From Flavobacterium sp. (lineage in GTDB: Bacteria; Bacteroidota; Bacteroidia; Flavobacteriales; Flavobacteriaceae): a stretch of DNA of 57,204 nucleotides. The first letter of the stretch is position 1, and each line of letters opens with the position of its first letter. The translations under genes and the position numbers were made by a program. Below are positions 45,392-53,630 of this stretch, piece after piece. The DNA lies in assembly GCF_027484945.1 (NCBI RefSeq), contig NZ_JAIXRZ010000020.1, forward strand, positions 1-57,204. The letters are read 5' to 3'. Under the pieces are notes generated by a model. The model was not told the origin of the DNA and did not search any database. It saw only the letters and a list, made by a program, of their open reading frames with translations.

Positions 45392-45792
45392 AGTTTTTTA
45401 AATATATTCCAAATCCAATTAGCAAGAATCAAGCCAATGAAAAGAAATGCAATGGGTCGTTTTCGAATAAGGGTCTCTCCATTTTGATACCATTGAAAAA
45501 ATCCCGATTTTCGGGTGATTGCATCATATCCTACCCAAACGGGAACGATAAAAAGCACCAATGCCATGAGGTAACTCAGTGGGTTAGTAACCAAAGCTTT
45601 GTGAAATTCAGCTTGGACTAAATGTTTCATCGCCCGGGTAGTCCCACATGACGGACAAGGGTAACCGGTAGCATTTTTGAAAAGACACCAACTAATACCG
45701 GTTTCCGGATTCCTGTAAAAACTATATAAAAAATAAAACAAACCCGAAATGGTGCCAATCATTACAATGGTGTACAACCGATTTCGGGTCAT
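45388..45792 (-). CDS. DUF2752 family membrane protein
   Basis: 134 residues. Signature CLFKNATGYPCPSCGTTRAM (CxxxxxTGxxCPxCGxTR), followed by FHKALVTNPLSY, with membrane segments before and after (residues 8-25, 72-92, 113-130). The conserved cysteines may bind a metal or form a disulfide. The function is unknown. 11 bases after the TM2 gene and overlapping DUF4870 by four bases. Confidence 0.9.
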   Translation of the reverse strand: MTRNRLYTIVMIGTISGLFYFLYSFYRNPETGISWCLFKNATGYPCPSCGTTRAMKHLVQAEFHKALVTNPLSYLMALVLFIVPVWVGYDAITRKSGFFQWYQNGETLIRKRPIAFLFIGLILANWIWNIFKKL

Positions 45793-45803
45793 TTTTTATG
45801 CTC

Positions 45804-46142
45804 TTAGTATAAAGCGTTATGGAATTTTTCCATATTTTTTTCACGAGTTACTCCCATGATTAAGAACCAGTCCACAATGTTCCAAATTCCTAACCCACCA
45901 CAAGTTAACAGTTTTGCAATACCCAATCCTGTATCGCCAATATAAAAACGGTCAATACCTAATCCTCCTGCAAATAATGAGATGATTAAACTCGTGGTTG
46001 GGTCTTTAAATTGGGTCATTTGAATCATCGCCCATTTTGACTCGTCTAAATTTAATAAGCGCTCGCGAATTGCGGGTAATTGATGCGCTTCAAAAAATTT
46101 TGAGTTCGCCATCATGAACATGTCTACTTTTTGTGAATCCAT
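45804..46142 (-). CDS. TM2 domain protein
   Basis: 112 residues from ATG 46142 (a longer frame from 46211 would overlap the upstream gene). A cytoplasmic-like N-terminus (SQKVDMFMMANSKFFEAHQLPAIRERLLNL) precedes the two-helix TM2 domain with its DRFYIGDTGLGIAKLLTCGGLGIWNIVDWFL core (key GxxGxDRFYxG and GxGxWxxxD). Inner membrane; unknown role. First gene of TM2-DUF2752-DUF4870-M48; no clear TAnnTTTG motif in front, so transcription may come from the dehydrogenase-VOC gene upstream. Confidence 0.9.
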   Translation of the reverse strand: MDSQKVDMFMMANSKFFEAHQLPAIRERLLNLDESKWAMIQMTQFKDPTTSLIISLFAGGLGIDRFYIGDTGLGIAKLLTCGGLGIWNIVDWFLIMGVTREKNMEKFHNALY

Positions 46143-46197
46143 AATTTTGGTTTTAGATTGATTATTGATATTGGTTATCGGCTGAAAATTAAGAAAT

Positions 46198-47556
46198 TTA
46201 TTTGAATCCACTATCTATTGGCTCCCAAAGTTCAATTTTATTTCCTTCGGGGTCCATGATCCATCCAAATCTACCATATTCAAAGGTTTCAATTTCGCCT
46301 ACAATGGTTACGCCTTCTTGCTTGAGTTTTTGAAGTATGCGTTCCAAATTATCTACCCGGTAATTGATCATATAGGGTTTTTCACTCGGGTCAAAATAAT
46401 GCGTCCCTGCTTCAAATGGCGACCACTGTGTCATCGCATCACGGCCATTGGAATCTTTCCACCAAAACGACCATCCGTAATCATCGACTGGTAATCCCAA
46501 GTGCGTTGCATACCATGATTTTAATAACTTTGGATTTTCCGATTTAAAGAAAAAGCCACCCAAACCTGTTACATGTGGCTGCGCTGTGGATTCGACTTCT
46601 ATTTGGCCATAAAATATCCGTATTTTATCCACTATCGTTTGGGCCAATTTTGCATGACTTTCAAAAGTCCAGCCCGCAATATGGGGTGTCAACAGTACTT
46701 GTTCAGATTGCAACAAATACTCCAACGCTTCGGGACGGTCATCTTCTGTAAACAAACTTTCAAACGAAAGCTTTTCATATTCTAAAACATCCAACCCTGC
46801 ACCAAGAATCTTACCCGATTTCAGGGCCGCCACTAAATCTTCGGTAACTACATTTTTACCCCGCGAGGTATTGATAAACCAAAAGGGTTTGGCAAATTGA
46901 TTAATAAATTCCGTGCCGATCATTTTATCGGTTTGGGATGTCCATGGCACATGCAAACTCAATACATCCGCGCGAGCTTGGAGCGTTGGCAAATCGACTT
47001 GTTGGGCATTTTCATCACCTACATTTGCTAGCAAATCATAACACAAAACCGTAACGTTAAAACCTTGTAATTTTTTGGCAAACGATTTACCCATGTTTCC
47101 ATAACCAATAATTCCTACCGTTTTACCTTCCAATTCATAGCCACGATTACCTTCTCGAATCCATTGGCCTTGACGAACCATTCGATCAGCCGGGTTTAAC
47201 CGGTTCATCAATGACAATAGCATGCCTACCGCATGTTCACCTACCGCATTGCGATTGCCTTCAGGTGCAGCAATTAAATGAATTCCTTTTGCAATTGCAT
47301 AGTCAACATCGATACTTTCTAAACCCGCACCTACCCGTGCAATAAATTGCAATTGTGTAGCAGCATCCAAAAAAGCAGCATCAATTGGGAAACGACTGCG
47401 AATAACAATTACCTGATAATGGGCGATCTTGGATTCAACAGTTGCTTTATCTGAACTGTAATCGGCTTCATTGGTAAATCCGGCAAGATGCAATTGTTCC
47501 CAAAGGAGCGGATGATTGGAATCCAAATGTAAAATACGAATTTCGGCTGGGTTCAA
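46198..47556 (-). CDS. D-2-hydroxyacid dehydrogenase fused to a VOC (glyoxalase) domain
   Basis: 452 residues. Residues 1-318 are a SerA-like D-isomer 2-hydroxyacid dehydrogenase: ARVGAGLESIDVDYA, NAD-binding VGIIGYGNMGKSFA, the catalytic Arg in FINTSRGKNVV, Glu in LDVLEYE, and His in LTPHIAGWTFESH. Residues 328-450 form a VOC/glyoxalase-like domain (HVTGLGGFFFKSENP, WYATHLGLP, HYFDPSEKPYMINYRV, IMDPEGNKIELWEP) that is usually a separate protein of about 125 residues. No in-frame start codon lies at the junction. The start codon is TTG 47556; a -7 motif lies 22 bases upstream. The combined function is not known; see findings. Confidence 0.88.
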   Translation of the reverse strand: MNPAEIRILHLDSNHPLLWEQLHLAGFTNEADYSSDKATVESKIAHYQVIVIRSRFPIDAAFLDAATQLQFIARVGAGLESIDVDYAIAKGIHLIAAPEGNRNAVGEHAVGMLLSLMNRLNPADRMVRQGQWIREGNRGYELEGKTVGIIGYGNMGKSFAKKLQGFNVTVLCYDLLANVGDENAQQVDLPTLQARADVLSLHVPWTSQTDKMIGTEFINQFAKPFWFINTSRGKNVVTEDLVAALKSGKILGAGLDVLEYEKLSFESLFTEDDRPEALEYLLQSEQVLLTPHIAGWTFESHAKLAQTIVDKIRIFYGQIEVESTAQPHVTGLGGFFFKSENPKLLKSWYATHLGLPVDDYGWSFWWKDSNGRDAMTQWSPFEAGTHYFDPSEKPYMINYRVDNLERILQKLKQEGVTIVGEIETFEYGRFGWIMDPEGNKIELWEPIDSGFK

Positions 47557-47578
47557 AACAAGGGTATTTGATTTAAAG

Positions 47579-47586
47579 CAAAGATA
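47579..47586 (-). promoter_or_regulatory. -7 element of the dehydrogenase-VOC gene
   Basis: Minus-strand TATCTTTG, 22 bases before the TTG start; the -33 region is weak. Confidence 0.45.
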
Positions 47587-47610
47587 GGAAAGCCCAAATA
47601 GAAAATGGAC

Positions 47611-48963
47611 TTAGAATCCTAAAATCAAACGCGCAATGGAAAAGTAAATCATAATCCCAAAAATATCATTACTTGTCGTAATAAATGGCCCGGTTGCCAA
47701 TGCAGGATCTATGCCTATTTTGTCCAACAACAACGGAATAAACGTTCCTATTAATGAGGCAATTACAATTACTGAAATTAACGCAATGGCAATAATTTCT
47801 CCAATTTTAGTTGCATAACCCAACAAGAAGTGACTTCCTAAAAATAAGATAATCGCAAGAATCACTCCATTCAATAACGAAAGTGAAATCTCTTTGAGTA
47901 AACGATTCCACAACGAACCACTGATCGAATTATTGGCTAACCCTTGAACGATAATCGCAGAAGATTGCACACCCACATTTCCGGCCATTGCGGCAATTAG
48001 CGGTGTAAAAAAGAACAGTTGACCGTGTTCTTTCATGGCGGGTTCAAACAAGCCCAAAGTATGTACCGAAATAAAACCGCCAAACAACGCCAAGACCAAC
48101 CAAGGTAAACGCGCACGAGTTAATTCTAAGATGCTGTCATCTGCTTCAACATCTTGAGAGATCCCTGCGGCCAATTGGTAGTCTTTATCGGCTTCTTCTT
48201 TAATAACATCTACGATATCATCAATGGTAATACGTCCTACTAAACGGCCCATTTCATCGACTACGGGAATGGCTTCCAAATCGTATTTTTGCATAATTCG
48301 CGCAACTTCTGTGTTGGCTGTATGAACACGCACGTAATCTACTTTTTTGATATAAACCTCGCTAATTGGCGTCTTAGTAGAAGTGGTTAATAAATCTTTT
48401 AATGATAAGCGGCCTTTCAATCGATTATCATCGTCTACTACATAAATCGAATGAACGCGGGTAACGTGTTCGGCCTGTATGCGCATTTCCTTCACGCAGG
48501 TAAGGACATTCCAATTTTCATTGACTTTTACCAATTCTTTCCCCATCAAACCACCAGCGGTATCTTCATCATAGCGCAATAGTTCAACAATATCCTTCGC
48601 ATGCTCAACATCTTCCAACTCTGAGATTACCTCTTCTTTTTTACTTTGCGGGAGTTCGGCAATAATATCGGCGGCATCATCGGTATCGAGCTCGTCGATT
48701 TCTTCGGCAATCTCTTTAGCCGACATGCGTTTTAAGAGTTTAACCCGAAGTTCCTCGTCTATTTCCATCAGCACATCGGCTGTTTTTTCAGAGTCAAGGA
48801 TGCTAAAAATATAGGAAGCTTGATTATCGTCGAGTTCTTCCATAATCTCGGCGATATCGGCATAATGCAGTTCACTAAGGAGGTCGTGCAATTCACGCTC
48901 CTTATTCTGCCGAATCAAATTGTCGATTTGATCCAGTAATTCTTTACTAATTTTAAACTGCAT
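47611..48963 (-). CDS. mgtE: Magnesium transporter MgtE
   Basis: 450 residues from ATG 48963 (a TTG nine bases earlier is possible). The N-terminal superhelical domain ([18 protein letters not shown] to [14 protein letters not shown]) and two CBS domains (about 135-255, with GRLSLKDLL and [12 protein letters not shown]) form the cytosolic Mg sensor. Five membrane segments (about 285-450) follow, with [23 protein letters not shown] in the pore region. The start overlaps the rsmA stop by 11 bases, so translation of the two is coupled. Confidence 0.95.
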   Translation of the reverse strand: MQFKISKELLDQIDNLIRQNKERELHDLLSELHYADIAEIMEELDDNQASYIFSILDSEKTADVLMEIDEELRVKLLKRMSAKEIAEEIDELDTDDAADIIAELPQSKKEEVISELEDVEHAKDIVELLRYDEDTAGGLMGKELVKVNENWNVLTCVKEMRIQAEHVTRVHSIYVVDDDNRLKGRLSLKDLLTTSTKTPISEVYIKKVDYVRVHTANTEVARIMQKYDLEAIPVVDEMGRLVGRITIDDIVDVIKEEADKDYQLAAGISQDVEADDSILELTRARLPWLVLALFGGFISVHTLGLFEPAMKEHGQLFFFTPLIAAMAGNVGVQSSAIIVQGLANNSISGSLWNRLLKEISLSLLNGVILAIILFLGSHFLLGYATKIGEIIAIALISVIVIASLIGTFIPLLLDKIGIDPALATGPFITTSNDIFGIMIYFSIARLILGF

Positions 48964-49732
48964 AGGCCTCAATTTTTCGAGTTAATTCGATAAAGTCCTC
49001 GGTGGATAGTTGTTCCGGTCGAAGGTCAAATACCGAATCTTCTCGCAAAGAATCGGACAAATTTAAGGATTTTAAACTGTTTCGTAACGTTTTTCTTCTT
49101 TGATTAAAGGCCGTTTTTACCACATTAAAAAGCATTTTCTCACTACAAGCCAATTGATAATTGGGTTTGCGCGTTAGTCGCAATACACCCGATTTTACTT
49201 TTGGTGGCGGATTAAATACCGTTTCGTCTACGGTAAACAGGTATTCTGCATCATAAAAGGCTTGCACTAAAACGGAAAGTATCCCGTAGGTTTTGCTGCC
49301 CTTTTTTTCGCAAATGCGTTCGGCTACTTCTTTTTGAAACATCCCCGAAAATTCGGGAACACGGTCGCGCATTTCCAACATTTTAAAAACAATTTGCGTA
49401 GAAATATTGTAGGGAAAATTACCGGTAATCGCAAATGGTTTCCCTTGAAATTCTTTGTAAAAATCGTATTTTAGAAAATCTTTAGCGAGAATTTTTCCAT
49501 GTAATTTTGGATAATGGGCTTCCAAATAAGCGACCGATTCTGTATCGATTTCAACTACATAGGTCTCGGTGTCTTTTTCTAAAAGATATTTGGTTAGTAC
49601 CCCCATGCCGGGACCAATTTCCAATAGGGTATCATATCCCTGAAGCGTCAAGGTATCGCCAATACGACGGGCAATCGATTCGTCGGTTAGGAAATGCTGC
49701 CCTAAATGTTTTTTGGCTCTAACTTGGTTCAT
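48953..49732 (-). CDS. rsmA: 16S rRNA dimethyladenosine transferase
   Basis: Dimethylates the two adjacent adenines near the 16S rRNA 3' end (ksgA). [19 protein letters not shown] is the standard N-terminal motif, [15 protein letters not shown] binds SAM, and [11 protein letters not shown] is the catalytic NxPY motif. 259 residues. Starts at ATG 49732; the sequence just upstream is AT-rich with irregular heptad-like units. Overlaps mgtE; order TPR-DUF4286-rsmA-mgtE is common in Flavobacteriaceae. Confidence 0.97.
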   Translation of the reverse strand: MNQVRAKKHLGQHFLTDESIARRIGDTLTLQGYDTLLEIGPGMGVLTKYLLEKDTETYVVEIDTESVAYLEAHYPKLHGKILAKDFLKYDFYKEFQGKPFAITGNFPYNISTQIVFKMLEMRDRVPEFSGMFQKEVAERICEKKGSKTYGILSVLVQAFYDAEYLFTVDETVFNPPPKVKSGVLRLTRKPNYQLACSEKMLFNVVKTAFNQRRKTLRNSLKSLNLSDSLREDSVFDLRPEQLSTEDFIELTRKIEAYAV

Positions 49733-49916
49733 GAGAAGTAATTATAATTAAAAAATTATCCTTTTTCAGCGTATGTTTTTGTTTTACCGGAAATGATTTC
49801 ATTCGTCTACACAATGCAAAAAAGCTTGAACAAGCGCTATTCTAAAAGAATTTAAAAATCCTCTTGTCGTAGCGTATTGGTTTCTTCTTTGGTGGTAAAA
49901 CAAATTTCCATCGGTA

Positions 49917-50240
49917 TTAATTATTTTGAAAATGCTCCGAAATCAATTGTAATTCCGTGCGGAATGCCAACATTTTATCACCAAATAACTTTTGACCTTC
50001 TTCCCTTAAACGCCCCGAATCTTCATCATAATAACGTTGTAAGGTTTGCAAACTATCGGTAGTATATTGAATGGCATAAGTGGTACCGCCCATTTCTTCT
50101 TCTACCAAAACTTTAACCATCCGCGCCGATGAAAATTTTCCGGTAGCCAATACCTCGTTGATATGTTTTGTTTGCATCCAATTCATCCATTGATCATGAA
50201 CGCTTTCGTGAATGTTGATGGTTACATTGTATAGTATCAT
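49917..50240 (-). CDS. DUF4286 family protein
   Basis: 107 residues from ATG 50240; the upstream extension to 50264 has no support. MILYNVTINIHESVHDQWMNWMQ at the start and YAIQYTTDSLQTLQRYYDED in the middle match the DUF4286 family, a small dimeric ferredoxin-like fold (antibiotic monooxygenase-like). No catalytic residues can be named. The 184-base gap to rsmA holds only AT-rich sequence. Confidence 0.88.
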   Translation of the reverse strand: MILYNVTINIHESVHDQWMNWMQTKHINEVLATGKFSSARMVKVLVEEEMGGTTYAIQYTTDSLQTLQRYYDEDSGRLREEGQKLFGDKMLAFRTELQLISEHFQNN

Positions 50241-50287
50241 GTGTACGTATTTCAATTCAATCAATGCAAATTGGCAGTTTTAATTTC

Positions 50288-50322
50288 AATCTACATTTAC
50301 AATTTAAAATTTATAATTTCTA
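50288..50322 (-). repeat. 7-bp AT-rich tandem repeat after the TPR gene
   Basis: Plus-strand units AATCTAC ATTTACA ATTTAAA ATTTATA ATTTCTA: five units of 7, consensus ATTTAnA, reaching into the stop codon of the TPR gene and 48 bases before the DUF4286 ATG. Confidence 0.6.
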
Positions 50323-52095
50323 CAAATCTTTATCCCCTCGCAAACGACGGTATTTCTTCTGTGCGTCGACAAAATAAATACTGTCTTCTCGATTGATTAT
50401 TAGATCTTCATATAGTGGTTTTGCTTTTTCGGTATCGCCTATTTTGGCATATAGCTCTGCGGCAAAATAGGTTGCTTCATCGACATATATACCGTCTTTA
50501 TGTTGTTCAATAATTTGAAGGTAACTCGCTATTGCTTCTGGAATATTATTTTGGGCTTCCTGCAATTTCCCTATTCGGAGAAGCGTGATGGGTTCAATTT
50601 CTTGCCCTTTGTGCTCTTTCAAAATAGCTTGAAAAGCGGCCAAAGCTTCTATTTTTTTATTTTGGTACAACAAGAAATCGGCCCGGGCAAACTTTTTTAA
50701 AGCCGTTTGCGTTGAGTCGGCTACGGTATTATCGCTAATCAATAAATACAAATCCATAGCATCATTGGCGATTAACTGCGTAGAAGCCGATTTCAATACA
50801 TTCAATTGGTGTTCAGCCCATTTAAAATCCCCTTTATAATAACTCGTTTTGGCCACCCGAAGACTGGCTTCCTGACCGACTGGGTTATTTCCACCATCGG
50901 TCTCTACTTGTGCATAATAAATTAGGGCTTGGTTAAACTTTTCTTCCAACAAAAGCAGGTCGGCCAAGTCCATTTTTACTTCGGCTATTTCTTCGCGCTT
51001 CAAAGGCATTTCAAGGGCATTTTTCAAAATGAGGCGCGCGTTTTCGGTATCTTTTAGTTGAAAAGCTAAAAATTTGGCTTTAAGCTGTAGTAATTGAAGC
51101 GTATACGGGCTTACTCCAAATTGCTTGATTCGATTGTCCAGCTCCAAGGCAATTGCCGGATAATCTGCAGGTTGTGCTTTTTTTATTTGCAATTCTATCA
51201 AATACGCATGCGCTTTGATTTGCAAATCCAAATCCTTGGTATTGAGTAAAATAAAATTTAAAATTTCAATAGCAGCTTCTTGATCATCTTCATTCATGGC
51301 GAGCTGAGCCAAGTTTACGATAGTTGAAAAAGACTCTGGATTGCGTTTGAAAATCGCTTTTTGTTGAATAAAGGCTTTTCCATATTCTTTTTGCTGAACA
51401 TAAAACCAACTCAAAAAATCGTTCCAAAACACGTCTTGTGTTTTTTGAGTTCTTGCTAATAGGGCTTTCTTCAAAGACGTATTAAACGTTACACTCGCAT
51501 CTTCATTCATAAAACGCGACAATTGATTTTGAATCATTACCAAACTCTGTGGATTAGCAAACGATTCAATTAAAAATTTTTCAATCATTGCGTCGATGTC
51601 CCCTTTTTGCCCGTAAAGCAAAGCCATTTGATAATTAAAATTATAACTAGGCTCGATAGTCAATGCTAACTCATAGGCTTGAATGGCATAATCGGTCAAT
51701 CCTTTTTTGTCAAAAGCAAAGGCAATTTGAAAAACCTCATTGTGATTTTTTCGAATCTTATCTATCGCTTGATCGTAATATTTTTTGGCTTTATCGGTAT
51801 TCTTTTGAAGTTGAAAATTATAGCCTAATTCGACCAAAAAATTTGCCTGTTTATATAGCTCCAAACGGTCAACAATTAACTTCTCGGCTTTTTCAAACTT
51901 TTGCAGTTGTTGATAGCACTCTATTGTACGTTGAAAATAGTTGAAATTATGGGGTTGTGATTTCAATAAATCCTCAAAACTCACTACTGCTTTTTCAAAT
52001 TCACCCCGGTCAAAATAATGCTGTGCCAACTGCTCGTTTTGAGCAAAAGCAGCAAAGGTAAACCCGCAAATAATAGAACACAATAATTGCTTCAT
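50320..52095 (-). CDS. Exported tetratricopeptide-repeat protein
   Basis: 591 residues. Signal peptide KQLLCSIICGFTFAAFAQ, then TPR units along the whole length: QHYFDRGEFEKAVVSFEDLL, FNYFQRTIECYQQLQKFEKAEKL, KKGLTDYAIQAYELALTIEP, and near the end LLRIGKLQEAQNNIPEAIASYLQIIE and FAAELYAKIGDTEKAKPLYEDLI. There is no other domain. Periplasmic scaffold for protein contacts; partner unknown. An 8-bp inverted repeat lies just upstream (52110-52144). Confidence 0.93.
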   Translation of the reverse strand: MKQLLCSIICGFTFAAFAQNEQLAQHYFDRGEFEKAVVSFEDLLKSQPHNFNYFQRTIECYQQLQKFEKAEKLIVDRLELYKQANFLVELGYNFQLQKNTDKAKKYYDQAIDKIRKNHNEVFQIAFAFDKKGLTDYAIQAYELALTIEPSYNFNYQMALLYGQKGDIDAMIEKFLIESFANPQSLVMIQNQLSRFMNEDASVTFNTSLKKALLARTQKTQDVFWNDFLSWFYVQQKEYGKAFIQQKAIFKRNPESFSTIVNLAQLAMNEDDQEAAIEILNFILLNTKDLDLQIKAHAYLIELQIKKAQPADYPAIALELDNRIKQFGVSPYTLQLLQLKAKFLAFQLKDTENARLILKNALEMPLKREEIAEVKMDLADLLLLEEKFNQALIYYAQVETDGGNNPVGQEASLRVAKTSYYKGDFKWAEHQLNVLKSASTQLIANDAMDLYLLISDNTVADSTQTALKKFARADFLLYQNKKIEALAAFQAILKEHKGQEIEPITLLRIGKLQEAQNNIPEAIASYLQIIEQHKDGIYVDEATYFAAELYAKIGDTEKAKPLYEDLIINREDSIYFVDAQKKYRRLRGDKDL

Positions 52096-52109
52096 AGGAT
52101 AAAAACAAT

Positions 52110-52144
52110 GTACTAAAGTAACACAAAAAGCGCTAGTTTAGTAC
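52110..52144 (-). repeat. Inverted repeat upstream of the TPR gene
   Basis: GTACTAAA, 19 bases, TTTAGTAC. The spacer contains the palindrome AGCGCT. It ends 15 bases from the TPR start codon, so it might be an operator or an mRNA hairpin; there is no T-tract for a terminator. Confidence 0.45.
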
Positions 52145-52169
52145 CTGTTTATGATTTCTTTACGAAAAG

Positions 52170-53441
52170 TTAGTTGATGATATCAAATCCGGTGTAGGGA
52201 CGCAATACTTCTGGAATTACAATTCCCTCTGGAGTTTGATAGTTTTCAAGGATACCCGCCATTACGCGAGGCAAAGCCAAGGAACTTCCGTTTAAGGTAT
52301 GGGCTAATTGGGTTTTCCCATCTTTACCTTTAAAACGCAATTTCAGGCGATTCGCTTGAAAGGTTTCAAAATTTGAAACGGATGAAATTTCCAACCAACG
52401 ATCTTGAGCTGTTGAAAACACTTCAAAGTCGTACGTTAATGCCGATGCAAAACTCATATCACCTCCACACAATCGTAAAATTCGGTAGGGTAACTTCAAT
52501 TCGCGCATAATTCCCTGAACGTGTTCAACCATTCCCTCTAAAGCCGCATAGGAATTGTCAGGATGCTCGATGCGAACAATTTCAACTTTATCGAATTGGT
52601 GCAAACGGTTCAACCCACGAACATGCGCTCCGTAGGAACCTGCTTCTCGACGGAAACAAGGTGTATATCCCGTACATAAAATTGGCAAATCATTTTCGTT
52701 CAATAGTTCATCGCGAAATAAATTGGTAACAGGAACTTCTGCGGTGGGAATTAAATACAAGTCATCCAATCCAACGTGGTACATTTGTCCTTCTTTATCG
52801 GGCAACTGTCCGGTTCCAAATCCAGAAGCTTCATTTACTAAATGCGGCACTTGGTATTCTTGGTAGCCCGCTTCAGTATTTTTATCTAAAAAATAGGAAA
52901 TTAAGGCGCGTTGGAGGCGTGCTCCTTTTCCTTTATAAACCGGGAAACCGGCACCAGTAATTTTTACACCGAGTTCAAAATCGATGATATCGTATTTTTT
53001 CACCAACTCCCAATGGGGTAAAGCCCCTTCGTGCAATACGGGGATTTCGCCTTCCTGGAAAACATTCAAATTTTCTTCGGGTGTTTTTCCATTGGGTACA
53101 TTATCTGCTGGTAGATTGGGAAGTATATACAATTTTTCGTTCAATTGATTGGCATAACCTTCCAATTGTTCTGTTAAGACTTTACTTTCTTCGCGAAGTT
53201 GCGTTGTTTTTTGTTTGAGGATTTCTGCTTTAGCTTTTTCTCCATTTTTCATTAACATCCCAATATCTTTAGATAATTTGTTGGATTCGGCCAAAACATT
53301 ATCTAAGGATGCCTGCGAACTGCGGCGTTTTTCATCCAGTTGTACAATCTCTTCGACGATACCTTTGGCATCCATGTGCTTGCGCTTCAGCGCCGCAATT
53401 ACCCGCTCTGGGTTTTCTCGAATAACAGCAATCTGTAACAT
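52170..53441 (-). CDS. serS: Serine--tRNA ligase
   Basis: Class II aminoacyl-tRNA synthetase. The N-terminal coiled-coil tRNA-binding arm spans about residues 30-110. Motif 2 is FRREAGSYGAHVRG, motif 3 is NGSSLALPRVMAGILENYQ, and the serine site TAEVPVTN is present. 423 residues, normal. A TAnnTTTG promoter motif lies 28 bases upstream. First gene of the serS-TPR-DUF4286-rsmA-mgtE run. Confidence 0.98.
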   Translation of the reverse strand: MLQIAVIRENPERVIAALKRKHMDAKGIVEEIVQLDEKRRSSQASLDNVLAESNKLSKDIGMLMKNGEKAKAEILKQKTTQLREESKVLTEQLEGYANQLNEKLYILPNLPADNVPNGKTPEENLNVFQEGEIPVLHEGALPHWELVKKYDIIDFELGVKITGAGFPVYKGKGARLQRALISYFLDKNTEAGYQEYQVPHLVNEASGFGTGQLPDKEGQMYHVGLDDLYLIPTAEVPVTNLFRDELLNENDLPILCTGYTPCFRREAGSYGAHVRGLNRLHQFDKVEIVRIEHPDNSYAALEGMVEHVQGIMRELKLPYRILRLCGGDMSFASALTYDFEVFSTAQDRWLEISSVSNFETFQANRLKLRFKGKDGKTQLAHTLNGSSLALPRVMAGILENYQTPEGIVIPEVLRPYTGFDIIN

Positions 53442-53469
53442 GTGAAAATGGGTGTTTAAATCTAAACGG

Positions 53470-53477
53470 CAAAGTTA
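53470..53477 (-). promoter_or_regulatory. -7 element of serS
   Basis: Minus-strand TAACTTTG, 28 bases before the ATG; -33 not clear. Confidence 0.5.
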
Positions 53478-53630
53478 GGGAAATGCTTTTGATAATTGTT
53501 TATGAATTGAGGGGCAATTTTGGATTTGGTTTGTTTCAAAACAGTAAGCTTTTTAAAGCTATTTTGGGAATTGATTATCAATAGTATGGGGAAAATTTTC
53601 ATACATTCGCAAAAATTTTTGATCATAATC

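Noticed and set aside
46143..46197. Heptad-like CAATAAT/CAATCTA pattern before the TM2 gene
   Set aside because: The units drift and the period is not stable over more than about two copies.
49739..49759. Fourth heptad repeat before rsmA
   Set aside because: TAATTAT AATTAAA AAATTAT is too short and too AT-rich to separate from chance.
49823..49834. Short palindrome GCTTG-AA-CAAGC in the rsmA-DUF4286 gap
   Set aside because: A 5-bp stem with a two-base loop and no T-tract; not supported as a terminator or regulatory site.
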